From contig JBKPBQ010000590.1 of assembly GCA_046726955.1 (NCBI GenBank), forward strand, positions 1 to 13,334: a stretch of DNA of 13,334 nucleotides, in the 5' to 3' direction. Made by a program: the position numbers and the translations under genes. Under the pieces are notes generated by a model, which saw nothing but the letters and a program-made list of their open reading frames with translations, had not been told where the DNA came from and searched no databases. Below are positions 1 through 7,461 of the stretch, one piece after another. Source of the stretch: CAVPGH01 sp046726955 (GTDB lineage Bacteria; Acidobacteriota; Vicinamibacteria; Fen-336). Position 1 is the stretch's first letter; every line of letters starts with the position of its first letter.

Positions 1-144
1 AAGCGCTGGCGCGAGACGCTCGCGCTAGTCGAGCGCCTCCGGGAGGCGACGAGCCGGACCGCGGAGTCAGAGGAGCGGTTCAGCGGAACGCCGCGCCGTG
101 ATCCCGCGCGAACTGCTCGAACGGAATCGGATCGTGACCCGTGA
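1..144 (+). CDS. Possible C-terminal end of an unknown gene (partial)
   Basis: Frame 1 is open from the window edge to a TGA at 142-144. The first 26 residues are rich in Arg, Glu and Leu with helix-like spacing (RWRETLALVERLREA), as in many protein C-termini. The tail overlaps the 3' end of the minus-strand pseudogene at 80, and its last 20 residues look like antisense of that gene. No family is recognised. It may be a chance open frame. Confidence 0.2.
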   Translation, partial: KRWRETLALVERLREATSRTAESEERFSGTPRRDPARTARTESDRDP

Positions 145-460
145 CGGCCTTGACGTCGCCGGTCAGCCGCGCCACAGCGCCCGTGCGGTAGAAGCGGTTG
201 AGGTCGACGACATAGTCCGCGTAGAAATCGGGCATGCCGCTGGCCAGCATGGCCTTACGCGCGTCCTCGTCCGATACGGGGACGTACGTGATCTTCCGGC
301 CCAGGACGGCCGAAAAGCGTCTCCGCCGCCTCCGCGTAGCTGATAGCCCGGGGACCGGTGATGTCGTACGCCTTGCCTTCGTGGCCGCCCTCGGTGAGAG
401 CGCGCGCGCCGACGCGCGCGATGTCGCGGACGTCGACGTGGCTGAACCGATGACCGATAG
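80..460 (-). pseudogene. NmrA-like NAD(P)-binding protein, C-terminal fragment with frameshift
   Basis: Reading from about 460 downward, the segment HVDVRDIARVGARAL, then EGKAYDITGP and ISYAEAAETL, matches the middle of NmrA/SDR-like NAD(P)-dependent oxidoreductases, where HVDVRDIA and YDITGP are typical. The frame then changes and continues as SAVLGRKITYVPVSDEDARK to a family-like end, FARDHGAAFR, with TGA at 82-80. The shift maps to the AAAA run at 313-316, and removing one base restores the reading ETLSAVLGRK. The N-terminal Rossmann part with the glycine-rich cofactor motif is absent, because upstream sequence belongs to a different gene. It therefore cannot make a working enzyme. The family call is from memory of its motifs. 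Confidence 0.72.
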
Positions 461-831
461 GCCTCGCCGGTGACTCCCCAACGCGTGAAGAAGCGGTAGC
501 GCACCGAGGCCCCGGAGAACATCGCCAAGCCGACGTTGTCGGCGATCGCGTAGGCGATGAACGAGGCGAAGGCGATGCGCCGGCGGGACACGGCCCTTCC
601 GATGTACGCGAAGGCGAGTAGGTCCTAGCCGACCATGGCCAAGTAGTTGAGCGCCGTGAACACGAACGCCGCGACGAGCCGAGCGCGCGGGACGGCAAGC
701 ACGTTCCGGGTGAGCGCGCGCCAGGTCATCGTCTACAGCCTCCGCCGCAGGACGATGAGCGCGGCCCCGAACAGAACGAGGCCGACGAGGGCCGGTAGCG
801 TCGTGCGCAGCTTGTCACGCCAGTCGCGCAT
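447..831 (-). pseudogene. MprF/YbhN-type membrane protein, N-terminal fragment with two amber stops
   Basis: One minus-strand frame from the ATG at 831 reads MRDWRDKLRTTLPALVGLVLF (first membrane segment), then a TAG at 735-733, RNVLAVPRARLVAAFVF, NYLAMVG, a second TAG at 627-625, DLLAFAYIG, and finally FIAYAIADNVGLAMFSG followed by ASVRYRFFTRWGV. The last block is the conserved region of the N-terminal domain of MprF-type (lysylphosphatidylglycerol synthetase/flippase) proteins, usually written SGGSVRYRLY. The second TAG stands where the family has Tyr in a GYDLLA-like motif, so TAC to TAG is the likely change. Homology stops near 455, where NmrA-like sequence begins. The rest of the flippase and any synthase domain are missing. 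Confidence 0.7.
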
Positions 832-940
832 CCGATTGCCGAGGAATGGCGCTCCGGTCATTCGGCGGTACGCTACGCGGCCGGGTCTCGCCGGAGTTGC
901 TCTCTCCCGCCTGCCCGAGGGCTCAGGTAGCTGAGGAGTG

Positions 941-946
941 CATAAT
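941..946 (+). promoter_or_regulatory. Possible -10 element upstream of the epimerase operon
   Basis: CATAAT lies in a GC-rich leader just before the first operon gene. No convincing -35 hexamer is found at 16-18 bases upstream. It would place transcription too close to the start codon at 945, so it fits better if translation begins at 966. Weak evidence. Confidence 0.2.
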
Positions 947-965
947 GCCGGCGCGGGAGGACCGG

Positions 966-1883
966 ATGAACCGCCGAAGCTTCATCGGAACCTCGCTCCT
1001 GGGTGTCGGAGCCATCGCGGCGGGGCCGCGCCGAGCCGCTGCTGATGCGCCCCACGCACCCGACACGCCCTTCCCCTCCGAGCCCCGGGCGCGCCTGGCG
1101 GTGGCCAGCTACCCTTTCCGCCAGTTCGTGGACCCGAAGAAAAGATCGCTCCCCCTCCTCGATTTCCCGAAGATGGTGGCGGATCGATACGGCCTCGCCG
1201 GCATCGAGCCGCTCGATAACCACTTCCCCACCACCGACCCGGCGTATCTCGAGAAGCTCCGCACGGTCCTCGACAAGCTCAGGATGCACGTGGTCAACAT
1301 CCCGGTGGGGGCGGAGGCGAGCTTCTACGATCCCGACCCTGCGGGTCGCGCCCTCGCGGTGTCCAGCGCGAAGCGATGGGTGGATGTTGCCGTAGCCCTC
1401 GGCTCCCCGAGCATCCGCACCCATATCGAGGGAAGCAAGGGGACGAAGCCTGACGCCGCCCGCGCCGCCGAGAGCCTCCGGGCCGTGGCCGACTACGGAG
1501 CGACGCGCGGGGTCGTCATCCACCTTGAGAACGACGATCCCGAGACCGAGGAGGCCTTCTTCCTCGTGGACGTGATGACCCGGGCGGCGCATCCCTGGCT
1601 CCGGGGCCTTCCCGACTTCTGCAACTCCATGCTCCTCGGCAAGGGGGAGGCCTACAACTACGAGGCGGTGAAGGCCATGTTCGAGCACGCGCACGGGATC
1701 AGCCACGTGAAGGACTCCGAGGTCGACGGGAAGAAGGTGTATCGCGTCGACGTCGCGAAGACGTTCGCCATCGCGAAGGCCGCGGGTTATCGCGGCTACT
1801 TCTCGATGGAGTGGGAGGGAGCGGGCGAGCCCTACGCTGGCACCCAGAGCCTGATCGACGCCAGCCTGAGGGCGCTCGCATGA
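966..1883 (+). CDS. Tat-exported xylose-isomerase-like TIM-barrel protein
   Basis: The 305-residue product begins MNRRSFIGTSLLG, a twin-arginine signal with RR at residues 3-4, followed by an Ala-rich stretch to about residue 25, so it is probably exported folded. The mature part is an AP-endonuclease-2/sugar isomerase TIM barrel. Likely metal ligands are E188 (HLEND), D217 (LPDFCN), H247 (SHVKD) and E282 (FSMEWEG), the usual Glu-Asp-His-Glu set. The start at 966 has GGGAGG at 955-960. An in-frame ATG at 945 also has GAGGAG at 933-938 and would add seven residues before the Tat motif, so the start is not settled. The stop overlaps the next start as ATGA, which indicates translational coupling. 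The substrate is probably a sugar or sugar derivative but cannot be named. Confidence 0.9.
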   Translation: MNRRSFIGTSLLGVGAIAAGPRRAAADAPHAPDTPFPSEPRARLAVASYPFRQFVDPKKRSLPLLDFPKMVADRYGLAGIEPLDNHFPTTDPAYLEKLRTVLDKLRMHVVNIPVGAEASFYDPDPAGRALAVSSAKRWVDVAVALGSPSIRTHIEGSKGTKPDAARAAESLRAVADYGATRGVVIHLENDDPETEEAFFLVDVMTRAAHPWLRGLPDFCNSMLLGKGEAYNYEAVKAMFEHAHGISHVKDSEVDGKKVYRVDVAKTFAIAKAAGYRGYFSMEWEGAGEPYAGTQSLIDASLRALA

Positions 1884-2719
1884 AGAAATCGATCGGCGAC
1901 AACATGTTCCCGAAGGAGTGGAGCTTCGGTGAGGGGCTCGCCGTCGTGAAGAAGGCGGGCTACGACGGGATCGAGCTCTGGCTCGGGGCCAAGCCCTGGT
2001 TCCATGTGGAGACCTCCGACGCCGACGTAAAGGCTCTTCGGCGCCAGATCGAAGACGCGGGTCTCGTGGTGTCAAACGTCTCGAACTCGCTCGACTGGGA
2101 CCGTCCTATCTCCTCGCGCGATCCGCGTGTGCGTGAGCAGGCGCTCCGCCACATCACGCGCCAGATCGAGACAGCCCGTCTGCTCGGCACGGACGCGATC
2201 CTCGTGGTTGCGGGCATCGTCACCGAGGAGACTCCGTACCAGGAGGTCTATCCGCGCACCGTCGAGGCGCTCCGGAAGCTGGCCGAGAGGGCGGCGGCAG
2301 CTAAGGTAAAGATCGGCTGCGAGAACTGCTGCTCGGAGCAGCGCTTCCTCATGAGCCCGCGGGAGTTCAAGCTCTTTCTGGACGACGTGGGGAGCCCCTG
2401 GGTCGGGCTGCACCTCGACGTCGGGAACATCCACGATACCGGCTTTCCCGAGCAGTGGATCGAGATACACGGCCCGCGCATCACCCGCGTCCACGTCAAG
2501 GACGTCCTTCGTCACCGCGGCCGCTGCGGCGAAGAGAGTGTCTACACCAACCTCTTCCTCGGCGACAACAACTGGAAGGCGATCCGGGAGGCCTTCCAGA
2601 AGGTCGGCTACGACGGCTGGCTCATCGCCGAGATGGAGGCGCGCTACCGCTTCGCCCGCGACCAGCAGTTCCACGACACCGCAGCCGCCATCGACCGCTT
2701 CATCGAAGGACGGCTGTAG
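1880..2719 (+). CDS. Sugar isomerase/epimerase (IolE/UlaE-like TIM barrel)
   Basis: A 279-residue protein without a signal peptide, beginning MKKSIGDNMFPKEW. It has the order of a sugar phosphate isomerase/epimerase: an N-terminal GYDGIELWLG, then E148 (GCENC), D180 (LHLDVGN), H205 (RVHVKD) and E251 (LIAEMEA), the likely divalent-metal site. The length is normal for the family. It starts inside the stop codon of the exported TIM-barrel gene (1880-1883) and ends three bases before the next start, so all three are probably one transcript. The likely role is isomerisation or epimerisation of a sugar, keto-sugar or inosose in the cytoplasm, paired with an exported relative. The exact substrate is unknown. 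Confidence 0.9.
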   Translation: MKKSIGDNMFPKEWSFGEGLAVVKKAGYDGIELWLGAKPWFHVETSDADVKALRRQIEDAGLVVSNVSNSLDWDRPISSRDPRVREQALRHITRQIETARLLGTDAILVVAGIVTEETPYQEVYPRTVEALRKLAERAAAAKVKIGCENCCSEQRFLMSPREFKLFLDDVGSPWVGLHLDVGNIHDTGFPEQWIEIHGPRITRVHVKDVLRHRGRCGEESVYTNLFLGDNNWKAIREAFQKVGYDGWLIAEMEARYRFARDQQFHDTAAAIDRFIEGRL

Positions 2720-2722
2720 GGA

Positions 2723-3331
2723 ATGCGGATCTCGCGCCGCGGCTTCCTCGCAGCCGCCGGCGTGGCGCCGCTCGTCGGCCTCGCGCGAACCCGCGAGCCG
2801 CGGGCGGCGGAAAGAGGCGTCGAGTGCGTCCTCGGCGAGTCGAGGGCAGGCTACGACGCGGCGCTCGTGCATGCCGACGAGCCACGGCTGCTCGTCGTGC
2901 CCGGTGCGGTGGGATGGGACGATTCGCTCCCCGCGCGCGTCAGGGGCGGATCGATCGCGCTCTTCGAATCAGCGGCGGGCTTCGGCGACGCGACGGCGTT
3001 CGCCGCGCAGCGCCATGGTCTCCGGTCCGCCTTCGGCCTGACGATCGAGCCGCCGGCCGACCCCTGGAGCGAGGCATCGAGGCCCGCGTTCATCGATCTG
3101 TACTGGCCGGCGGCCGCAAGGGTCCGTGACTTCTCGACCGTCGTCGTGGTTCGGGGCGGTGAGACCATCGGCCGCCTCGGATCTCTGGCGGTGGCGGCAC
3201 GTCAGCGGTGCGACGCAGGATGGCTTCTCTTCCTCGGATCGCCGATCGGACCCGCCCTCTGGAGCGGCGATCCGCAGGCAGCCGCGTGGCTCCGGTCGGT
3301 CGTCGCCGCCGCGGGACATCCTTGGCTATGA
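2723..3331 (+). CDS. Tat-exported protein of unknown function
   Basis: A 202-residue protein beginning MRISRRGFLAAAGVAPLVG, a clear twin-arginine signal (SRRGFL) with a short hydrophobic region. The mature part shows no motif I recognise. It has alternating short strands (RLLVVPGAVGW, GGSIALFESAAGFG, STVVVVRGG) and a C-terminal GWLLFLGSPIGPALWSG, which together suggest a small alpha/beta fold, perhaps of the glutamine-amidotransferase-like kind; that is a guess. It begins three bases after the epimerase stop and is followed directly by a hairpin, so it is the last gene of the operon. Its export with the first gene suggests both act on the same extracytoplasmic compound. Confidence 0.75.
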   Translation: MRISRRGFLAAAGVAPLVGLARTREPRAAERGVECVLGESRAGYDAALVHADEPRLLVVPGAVGWDDSLPARVRGGSIALFESAAGFGDATAFAAQRHGLRSAFGLTIEPPADPWSEASRPAFIDLYWPAAARVRDFSTVVVVRGGETIGRLGSLAVAARQRCDAGWLLFLGSPIGPALWSGDPQAAAWLRSVVAAAGHPWL

Positions 3332-3332
3332 C

Positions 3333-3359
3333 GGGTAGCAGCGCGACGCTGCGCTGCCC
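3333..3359 (+). terminator. Hairpin after the epimerase operon
   Basis: GGGTAGC pairs with GCTGCCC (one G-T pair) and inside it AGCG pairs with CGCT around a CGA loop, with a two-base bulge on the right arm. It begins two bases after the operon's last stop codon. No T-run follows, so it may be a Rho-assisted terminator or a 3'-end stabiliser. Confidence 0.45.
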
Positions 3360-3362
3360 TCA

Positions 3363-3963
3363 ACGATCCACGTAGGTGGAGCCGCAGAGCTTGACGAGCG
3401 CGGCCTCGTTCGCCGCGTCGATCGTGCGTCCCGCACCAGGTCGTGATGTTGGGTCGGCAGACGGTGGCCGCGCTCATGATGGGCTGGTCGGACAACGAGG
3501 CCGCGAACGTCCCCATCCGCCGCGTCGACTGCGACGCCGTAAACAAGCGCCTTGACGCCCTTCACCTGTCGGGGACACGCCTCCGGCGCCCGATGATGGA
3601 CCTCGAGGCCGCGCGGCGGGGCGACGAGAACGTCCCGACGCCAGCCGAGATCGCGAGCCTCGTCGAGGCCGTCTACCGCGGGACCGGCCTCTCGACCGAA
3701 CGGGCGAACGATCTCCGGACCCTCCTCCTCAACCCGAGACCATGAAGGCCGTAGCCAAATGGGGAGGCCTTGAGGGCGTCCGCTGCGAGGCGGCCCATGT
3801 CGATCTCGCGAGCCGCCCGTACGTGGCGGCGATCATGACGACGTACCTCCGCCGCGACGCCGACGGCGAGAGCGCGATCAGGGACGTTTCCGCCGCGCTG
3901 TACGGCACGTTCGACCGTCTGGCCCGCGCGAGCGAGCTCGGGCGCGTGATCAGCGAGCGGTAG
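3363..3963 (+). pseudogene. Class A-type beta-lactamase-like serine hydrolase, broken
   Basis: Three frames carry successive parts of one protein. From about 3384, AELDERGLVRRVDR resembles the region before the SDN loop. From 3443, LMMGWSDNEAANVPIRRV contains the SDN motif, and LEAARRGDENVPTPAEI corresponds to the omega-loop region and what follows it. From 3742, AKWGGLEGVRCEAA looks like the K-T/S-G active-site strand, followed by a family-like C-terminal helix to TAG at 3961-3963. The signal peptide and SxxK nucleophile region are missing. By alignment from GDE, the position of the catalytic omega-loop Glu appears to be Met, so even the ancestor may not have been an efficient beta-lactamase. 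It overlaps the permease stop by 14 bases. Confidence 0.65.
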
Positions 3964-5320
3964 AGGCGGATGCCGTGGCGGCGGCCGTCTTCGGCCGCAG
4001 CAGCGTTCGGCCGAGCAGGCCGGCCGCGAGCAGGCCCACTCCCAGCAGCGCCGTCCACGTGTCCCCGAGCAGGACGCCGACCAGGAACGCCGTGGCTCCG
4101 GCGAGGACGATCACCGCCGTCGCCGGATAGCCCCAGGCTCGGAAGGGCCGCTCGAGATGCGGCTCGCGGCGGCGGAGCACGACGAGCGCGAGGCAGCACG
4201 CGCAATAGTTCGCCGCCAAGAAGAACGAAGCCACGGCCACGAGGTTCTGGAAGGTGCCGCTCAGGACGAGCACGACCGCGACGGCCGTCGTCACCAGCGT
4301 GGCCGCCCCCGGCGTCCCGCGCGGGTTGACCGCGGCCGCGCCCCGCCACACGAGGCCGTCGCGGCCCATGGCGAAGAGGATGCGGGTGGCGATCATCAGG
4401 ATGGCGTTGATGAGCGGCGGCAGCGAGACGAGCGAGAGCAGCGTGATGAGCGTCCCACCGCGGTTTCCGAAGATGACGCGCGCGGCCTCGGCCGCGGGCA
4501 GCGTCGAGCCCGCCAGCGCCGGGATGGGCAGGACGGCCAGGAGCGCGACGTTGACGAGGACATAGACGACGATCACCGAAAGCACGCCGCCGATCATCGA
4601 CCGCGGCAGGTTGCGACGCGGGTCGCGGTCTTCCTCGGTGAAATACAGCGCGCTCTGCCAGCCGCCATACGTGATCGCGACGGACTGGAGCGCGATGACG
4701 AGGCCCGCGAGCGAGCCTCCGAGAGACGGACCGGCAGGGGGCGCGCCGCCCGCGGGTGCGGCGAGCGCGTGGGCGAAGCAGGCCGCGACCAGGGCGAGGA
4801 AGGCCAGGAACTTGACGGCCGTCGTGATCTCCTGAAAGCGGCTGCTGACGCGGATCCCCGCCCAGTGCAACGCGGCGAAGGAGAGCAGCACGGCGACCGC
4901 GACGAGCTTGAGCACGGGCTGAAGCGCGGGCACGAGGACGGCCGAGAACTCGCCGATCGCGATCGAGACGTAGCCGAGCACCGCGCAATAGGTCAGCCAG
5001 TCCGTCCAGCCCACGGCGAACCCAATCCAGTCGCCGAACGCGCGCCGGGCATAGACGTAGTAGCCGCCGGCCGCGGGCAGCATCGTCCCGAGCTCCGTGA
5101 GGCAGATCGACCCGATCAGCGTGTAGAGCCCACCCACGAGCCACACCGTCAGGATGCCCGTCCGCGACGAGAGCTGCGCGGCGACGAGGCCGGGCGTGCG
5201 CAGGATGCCGATCCCGAGAGTGCTGCCCACGATCACGGCCAGACCGAAACCGGTACCGAGGACGCGGAGGAGGCCGCGGGAGCGGCTGGCCGTCCCAGCG
5301 TCGCCCAAGGGGACGGTCAT
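3950..5320 (-). CDS. APC-superfamily amino acid permease
   Basis: The 456-residue protein is mostly hydrophobic, with about twelve membrane helices. The first has the broken-helix substrate motif GSTLGIGILRTPG (residues 32-44), followed by LTELGTMLPAAGGYYVYARR, both hallmarks of amino acid/polyamine/organocation transporters. Further typical segments are YGGWQSALYFTEE and NPRGTPGAA. The ATG at 5320 was chosen because it begins the conserved N-terminus and lies seven bases after the cupin stop; a longer open frame upstream covers the cupin gene and is not credible. The Shine-Dalgarno sequence is weak (GAAG), which suggests coupling to the cupin. It is a secondary transporter of the inner membrane; substrate not predictable. 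Confidence 0.9.
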   Translation of the reverse strand: MTVPLGDAGTASRSRGLLRVLGTGFGLAVIVGSTLGIGILRTPGLVAAQLSSRTGILTVWLVGGLYTLIGSICLTELGTMLPAAGGYYVYARRAFGDWIGFAVGWTDWLTYCAVLGYVSIAIGEFSAVLVPALQPVLKLVAVAVLLSFAALHWAGIRVSSRFQEITTAVKFLAFLALVAACFAHALAAPAGGAPPAGPSLGGSLAGLVIALQSVAITYGGWQSALYFTEEDRDPRRNLPRSMIGGVLSVIVVYVLVNVALLAVLPIPALAGSTLPAAEAARVIFGNRGGTLITLLSLVSLPPLINAILMIATRILFAMGRDGLVWRGAAAVNPRGTPGAATLVTTAVAVVLVLSGTFQNLVAVASFFLAANYCACCLALVVLRRREPHLERPFRAWGYPATAVIVLAGATAFLVGVLLGDTWTALLGVGLLAAGLLGRTLLRPKTAAATASASTAR

Positions 5321-5327
5321 GTCGTCT

Positions 5328-5966
5328 TCAAGGCTTGAGGACGACGAGGACGGCTTCGATCGCGTGACCGACGTTGCGGGCGGAATGGCTCGACCCGCGC
5401 GGCTCGAACTCGACGTCGCCGGGCCGTGAACGGTTCGTCTTCGTCTTCCCGTCCGCCGTATCCTCGATCGCACCCGCGGAGAGATACACGACGACGACGT
5501 CGGAAGCGTGCGTGTGGAAGCCCTCGACCGCACCCACGTCCATGCGGGCTCGGATGACGGAGACGCGATCGTTCTCGAAGAGCGGACGGAAGCTCATCCC
5601 GGTGAACGGCTGCTGGCCCGGCCGCGCCCCGGCCTCGACGGGCGCCGGACCCGAAGGTCCGGCCGCAGGTGTCGCTTCTTTCGGTTCGACGATGAGGAGG
5701 TCTCCCCCGCCCTCCTGTCGTCCCGCACGATCCCCGGACCAGTACGCCTCCCCCGCCTTCGTGGTCGGACCATCCGCGAGCGGCACGACGACGGCCGCCG
5801 GGTGGGAAGAGACAGCGGCCGCGCTCTTCACCCTCAGCACGCGGACACGGGCGTTGTCGAGCACCGTAGTCGGCCTCTCCGTCCCCACAGCGCAGGCCGG
5901 ACGGGCCGATGTCGCGGCGGCCAGCGCCGCTACAAGACACGCGGCTCTCGCGAGAAACCTGGGCAT
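5328..5966 (-). CDS. Exported cupin-domain protein
   Basis: A 212-residue protein with an N-terminal signal peptide (hydrophobic residues about 8-21, Ala-rich cleavage region near 26). The C-terminal half is a cupin: motif 1 is GFHTHASD (H151, H153, with D156 near the usual Glu position) and motif 2 is PGDVEFEPRGSSHSARN (P189, G191, H194, N198), close to the consensus. The N-terminal half has a weaker, similar strand pattern (VLDNARVRVLRV) that resembles FENDRVSVIRA, so a degenerate first cupin is possible. AGGAGG lies four bases before the ATG. It probably binds a metal in the periplasm; enzyme or binding role cannot be decided. It is the first gene of a pair with the permease. Confidence 0.85.
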   Translation of the reverse strand: MPRFLARAACLVAALAAATSARPACAVGTERPTTVLDNARVRVLRVKSAAAVSSHPAAVVVPLADGPTTKAGEAYWSGDRAGRQEGGGDLLIVEPKEATPAAGPSGPAPVEAGARPGQQPFTGMSFRPLFENDRVSVIRARMDVGAVEGFHTHASDVVVVYLSAGAIEDTADGKTKTNRSRPGDVEFEPRGSSHSARNVGHAIEAVLVVLKP

Positions 5967-6036
5967 CCCGCCTCCTGAGATTCGAAGGCCTCATGTTATA
6001 CCTGGCGGGCGCGCCGCCTGCGGAGCGAGGACGACG
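5967..6036. promoter_or_regulatory. Divergent intergenic region between cupin and aldo/keto reductase
   Basis: This 70-base gap must hold the starts of both divergent transcripts if each has its own promoter. An AT-rich patch at 5994-6001 reads TATAAC on the minus strand, a plausible -10 for the cupin, and TTATAC on the plus strand. No clear -35 boxes are seen. Confidence 0.3.
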
Positions 6037-7017
6037 ATGGAGTACAGACGGCTCGGAACGACCGGCCTCAAGATCTCCCGGCTGGGGCTCGGCTGCGGCA
6101 ACTTCGGAGGCATCGGCTCCGCACCCGCGTTCTACGGCATGGGCGACAGCGAGCAGGAGGCCTTCGCCCTCATGGATCGCGCCTGGGACGCCGGCATCAA
6201 CTTCTTCGACACGGCCGACGCCTACGGCGGCGGCCGCAGCGAGGCCTTCATCGGCCGCTGGCTGAAGCAGAAGGGCGCGGACGTTCGCGACGGGCTGCTC
6301 CTCAGCTCGAAGGTCTTCAACCCCGTGGGCCCCGGCCCGAACGACCGCGGGCTCTCGCGGCGCCACATCCTGCGGCAGGTCGAGGCGAGCCTCGCCCGCC
6401 TGCAGACGGACCGGCTCGACATGTACCTCATCCACGAGCCGGATCCCGACACGCGGCTCGAGGAGACCGTACGCGCCCTCGACGATCTCGTGCGCGCGGG
6501 CAAGGTGCTCTACGTCGGCGCCAGCAACATCGAGGCCTGGCGGCTCGCGCGCGCTCTCTGGATCAGCGACAAGGAGAGCCGCCAGCGCTTCGAGTGGGTC
6601 CAGAACTCCTACAGCCTCCTCGATCGAGCCCCGCAGCGCGAGCTCTTCCCCCTATGCGCGGACCAGGGCCTCGGCTTCACGGCCTTCAGCCCGCTCGCGG
6701 GCGGCTGGCTCACCGGGAAGTACGGGAGAGAACGGCCCTATCCACCCGGCTCACGGATGACGCTCCGCCCCGAGCCCTATGAGCACCTCCTCACGGACAC
6801 GACGTTCGCGGGCCTGAGCCACCTCGAGAAGGATGCGCGCGAGCGGGGCACGGCCATGAGCACGCTCGCGCTGGCCTGGGTGCTGCACCACCCGCAAATG
6901 ACAGCCGCCATAGTCGGACCGCGCCGTCCGGAGCACCTCGATCCGCTTCTCAGCGCGGTCGACCTTGCGCTCACGGATGACGAAGCCCGCGGGCTCGCCC
7001 GATCGTTCGAGGCCTGA
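6037..7017 (+). CDS. Aldo/keto reductase
   Basis: A 326-residue cytoplasmic oxidoreductase with the normal length of the family. The N-terminus MEYRRLGTTGLKISRLGLG and the catalytic tetrad are complete: D58 and Y63 in FFDTADAYGGG, K92 in LLSSKVF, and H133 in YLIHEPD. The later YVGASN, QNSYSLLDR, FSPLAGGWLTGKYG and AAIVGPRRPEHL segments are typical of the NADP(H)-binding C-terminal part in the YajO/IolS-type branch. GCGAGG lies six bases before the ATG; the open frame extends far upstream but crosses the cupin gene. It probably reduces a sugar aldehyde, ketone or similar carbonyl with NADPH. Substrate unknown. Confidence 0.93.
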   Translation: MEYRRLGTTGLKISRLGLGCGNFGGIGSAPAFYGMGDSEQEAFALMDRAWDAGINFFDTADAYGGGRSEAFIGRWLKQKGADVRDGLLLSSKVFNPVGPGPNDRGLSRRHILRQVEASLARLQTDRLDMYLIHEPDPDTRLEETVRALDDLVRAGKVLYVGASNIEAWRLARALWISDKESRQRFEWVQNSYSLLDRAPQRELFPLCADQGLGFTAFSPLAGGWLTGKYGRERPYPPGSRMTLRPEPYEHLLTDTTFAGLSHLEKDARERGTAMSTLALAWVLHHPQMTAAIVGPRRPEHLDPLLSAVDLALTDDEARGLARSFEA

Positions 7018-7185
7018 TCGCGCGGCGGCGCTGGGTTCGTCGGACGGATACCTATGGCAGAGGGTAGCGAACGGAGCCAGAAGCCGTTGGACGGCATCCC
7101 GTAACACCTTGAGGCCCCGGCGGTTTCTGATCGAGCCCAGCGTCTTTCACGAGTTGCGCAAACTTGTCGGCCCTTGCAGCCGCAC

Positions 7186-7461
7186 TTACCCGGCCGTGCC
7201 TCGAGCCGTCCCCGCGAACAACGGGTAAGGAGCACGGCGCGTCGGGTGCCGCTCGGGTCCCGTCGCCGCCATTCCCTGATCTCTTGGGCGCGCGTCCGTC
7301 CGCGCGTTCATCCAGGTCTCGACCGCCTCCAAAAGGAAGGCACGGCTCCGCGTCGTGACATGAACAGGCTGCGGAAACGTCCCCGCGCGGACCATCCGCC
7401 ACAGCGTCGTACGCGAGACACCGATCATCTCTAGAACTTGCCGCGTTCTGATGAAGCGCAC
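7186..7461 (-). CDS. AlpA-family DNA-binding excisionase/regulator
   Basis: The product starts with GTG at 7461, preceded by GGAGGT on the minus strand at a spacing of about six bases. Residues 3-27 (FIRTRQVLEMIGVSRTTLWR) form a MerR-like helix-turn-helix, followed by AGTFPQPVHVTTRSRAFLLEAVETWM, the full AlpA core. The normal AlpA protein has about 65-75 residues; this one is predicted at 91, and the residues after about 58 (RPRDQGMAATG...) look unrelated and low-complexity, so the native end may be lost. AlpA proteins activate excision or act as recombination directionality factors next to tyrosine integrases. The integrase remnant on the same strand supports this role. Confidence 0.78.
   Translation of the reverse strand: MRFIRTRQVLEMIGVSRTTLWRMVRAGTFPQPVHVTTRSRAFLLEAVETWMNARTDARPRDQGMAATGPERHPTRRAPYPLFAGTARGTAG

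Noticed and set aside
873..2075. 400-codon open frame on the minus strand
   Set aside because: It lies antisense to two well-supported TIM-barrel genes, is Arg/Pro rich and matches no family; a high-GC shadow.
3729..5144. 471-codon open frame on the minus strand
   Set aside because: Out-of-frame shadow of the permease, very rich in Arg, with no membrane pattern.
4157..5338. 393-codon open frame on the plus strand
   Set aside because: Antisense to the permease; composed mostly of Arg, Asp, Glu and Gly, typical of high-GC antisense.
5317..6435. 372-codon open frame on the minus strand
   Set aside because: Covers parts of two divergent genes in the wrong frames; no recognisable domain.
7030..7185. 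Minus-strand stretch reading KFAQLVKDAGLDQKPPG and then, in another frame, LRDAVQRLLAPF
   Set aside because: It looks slightly protein-like and could be island debris, but no family or start can be supported.
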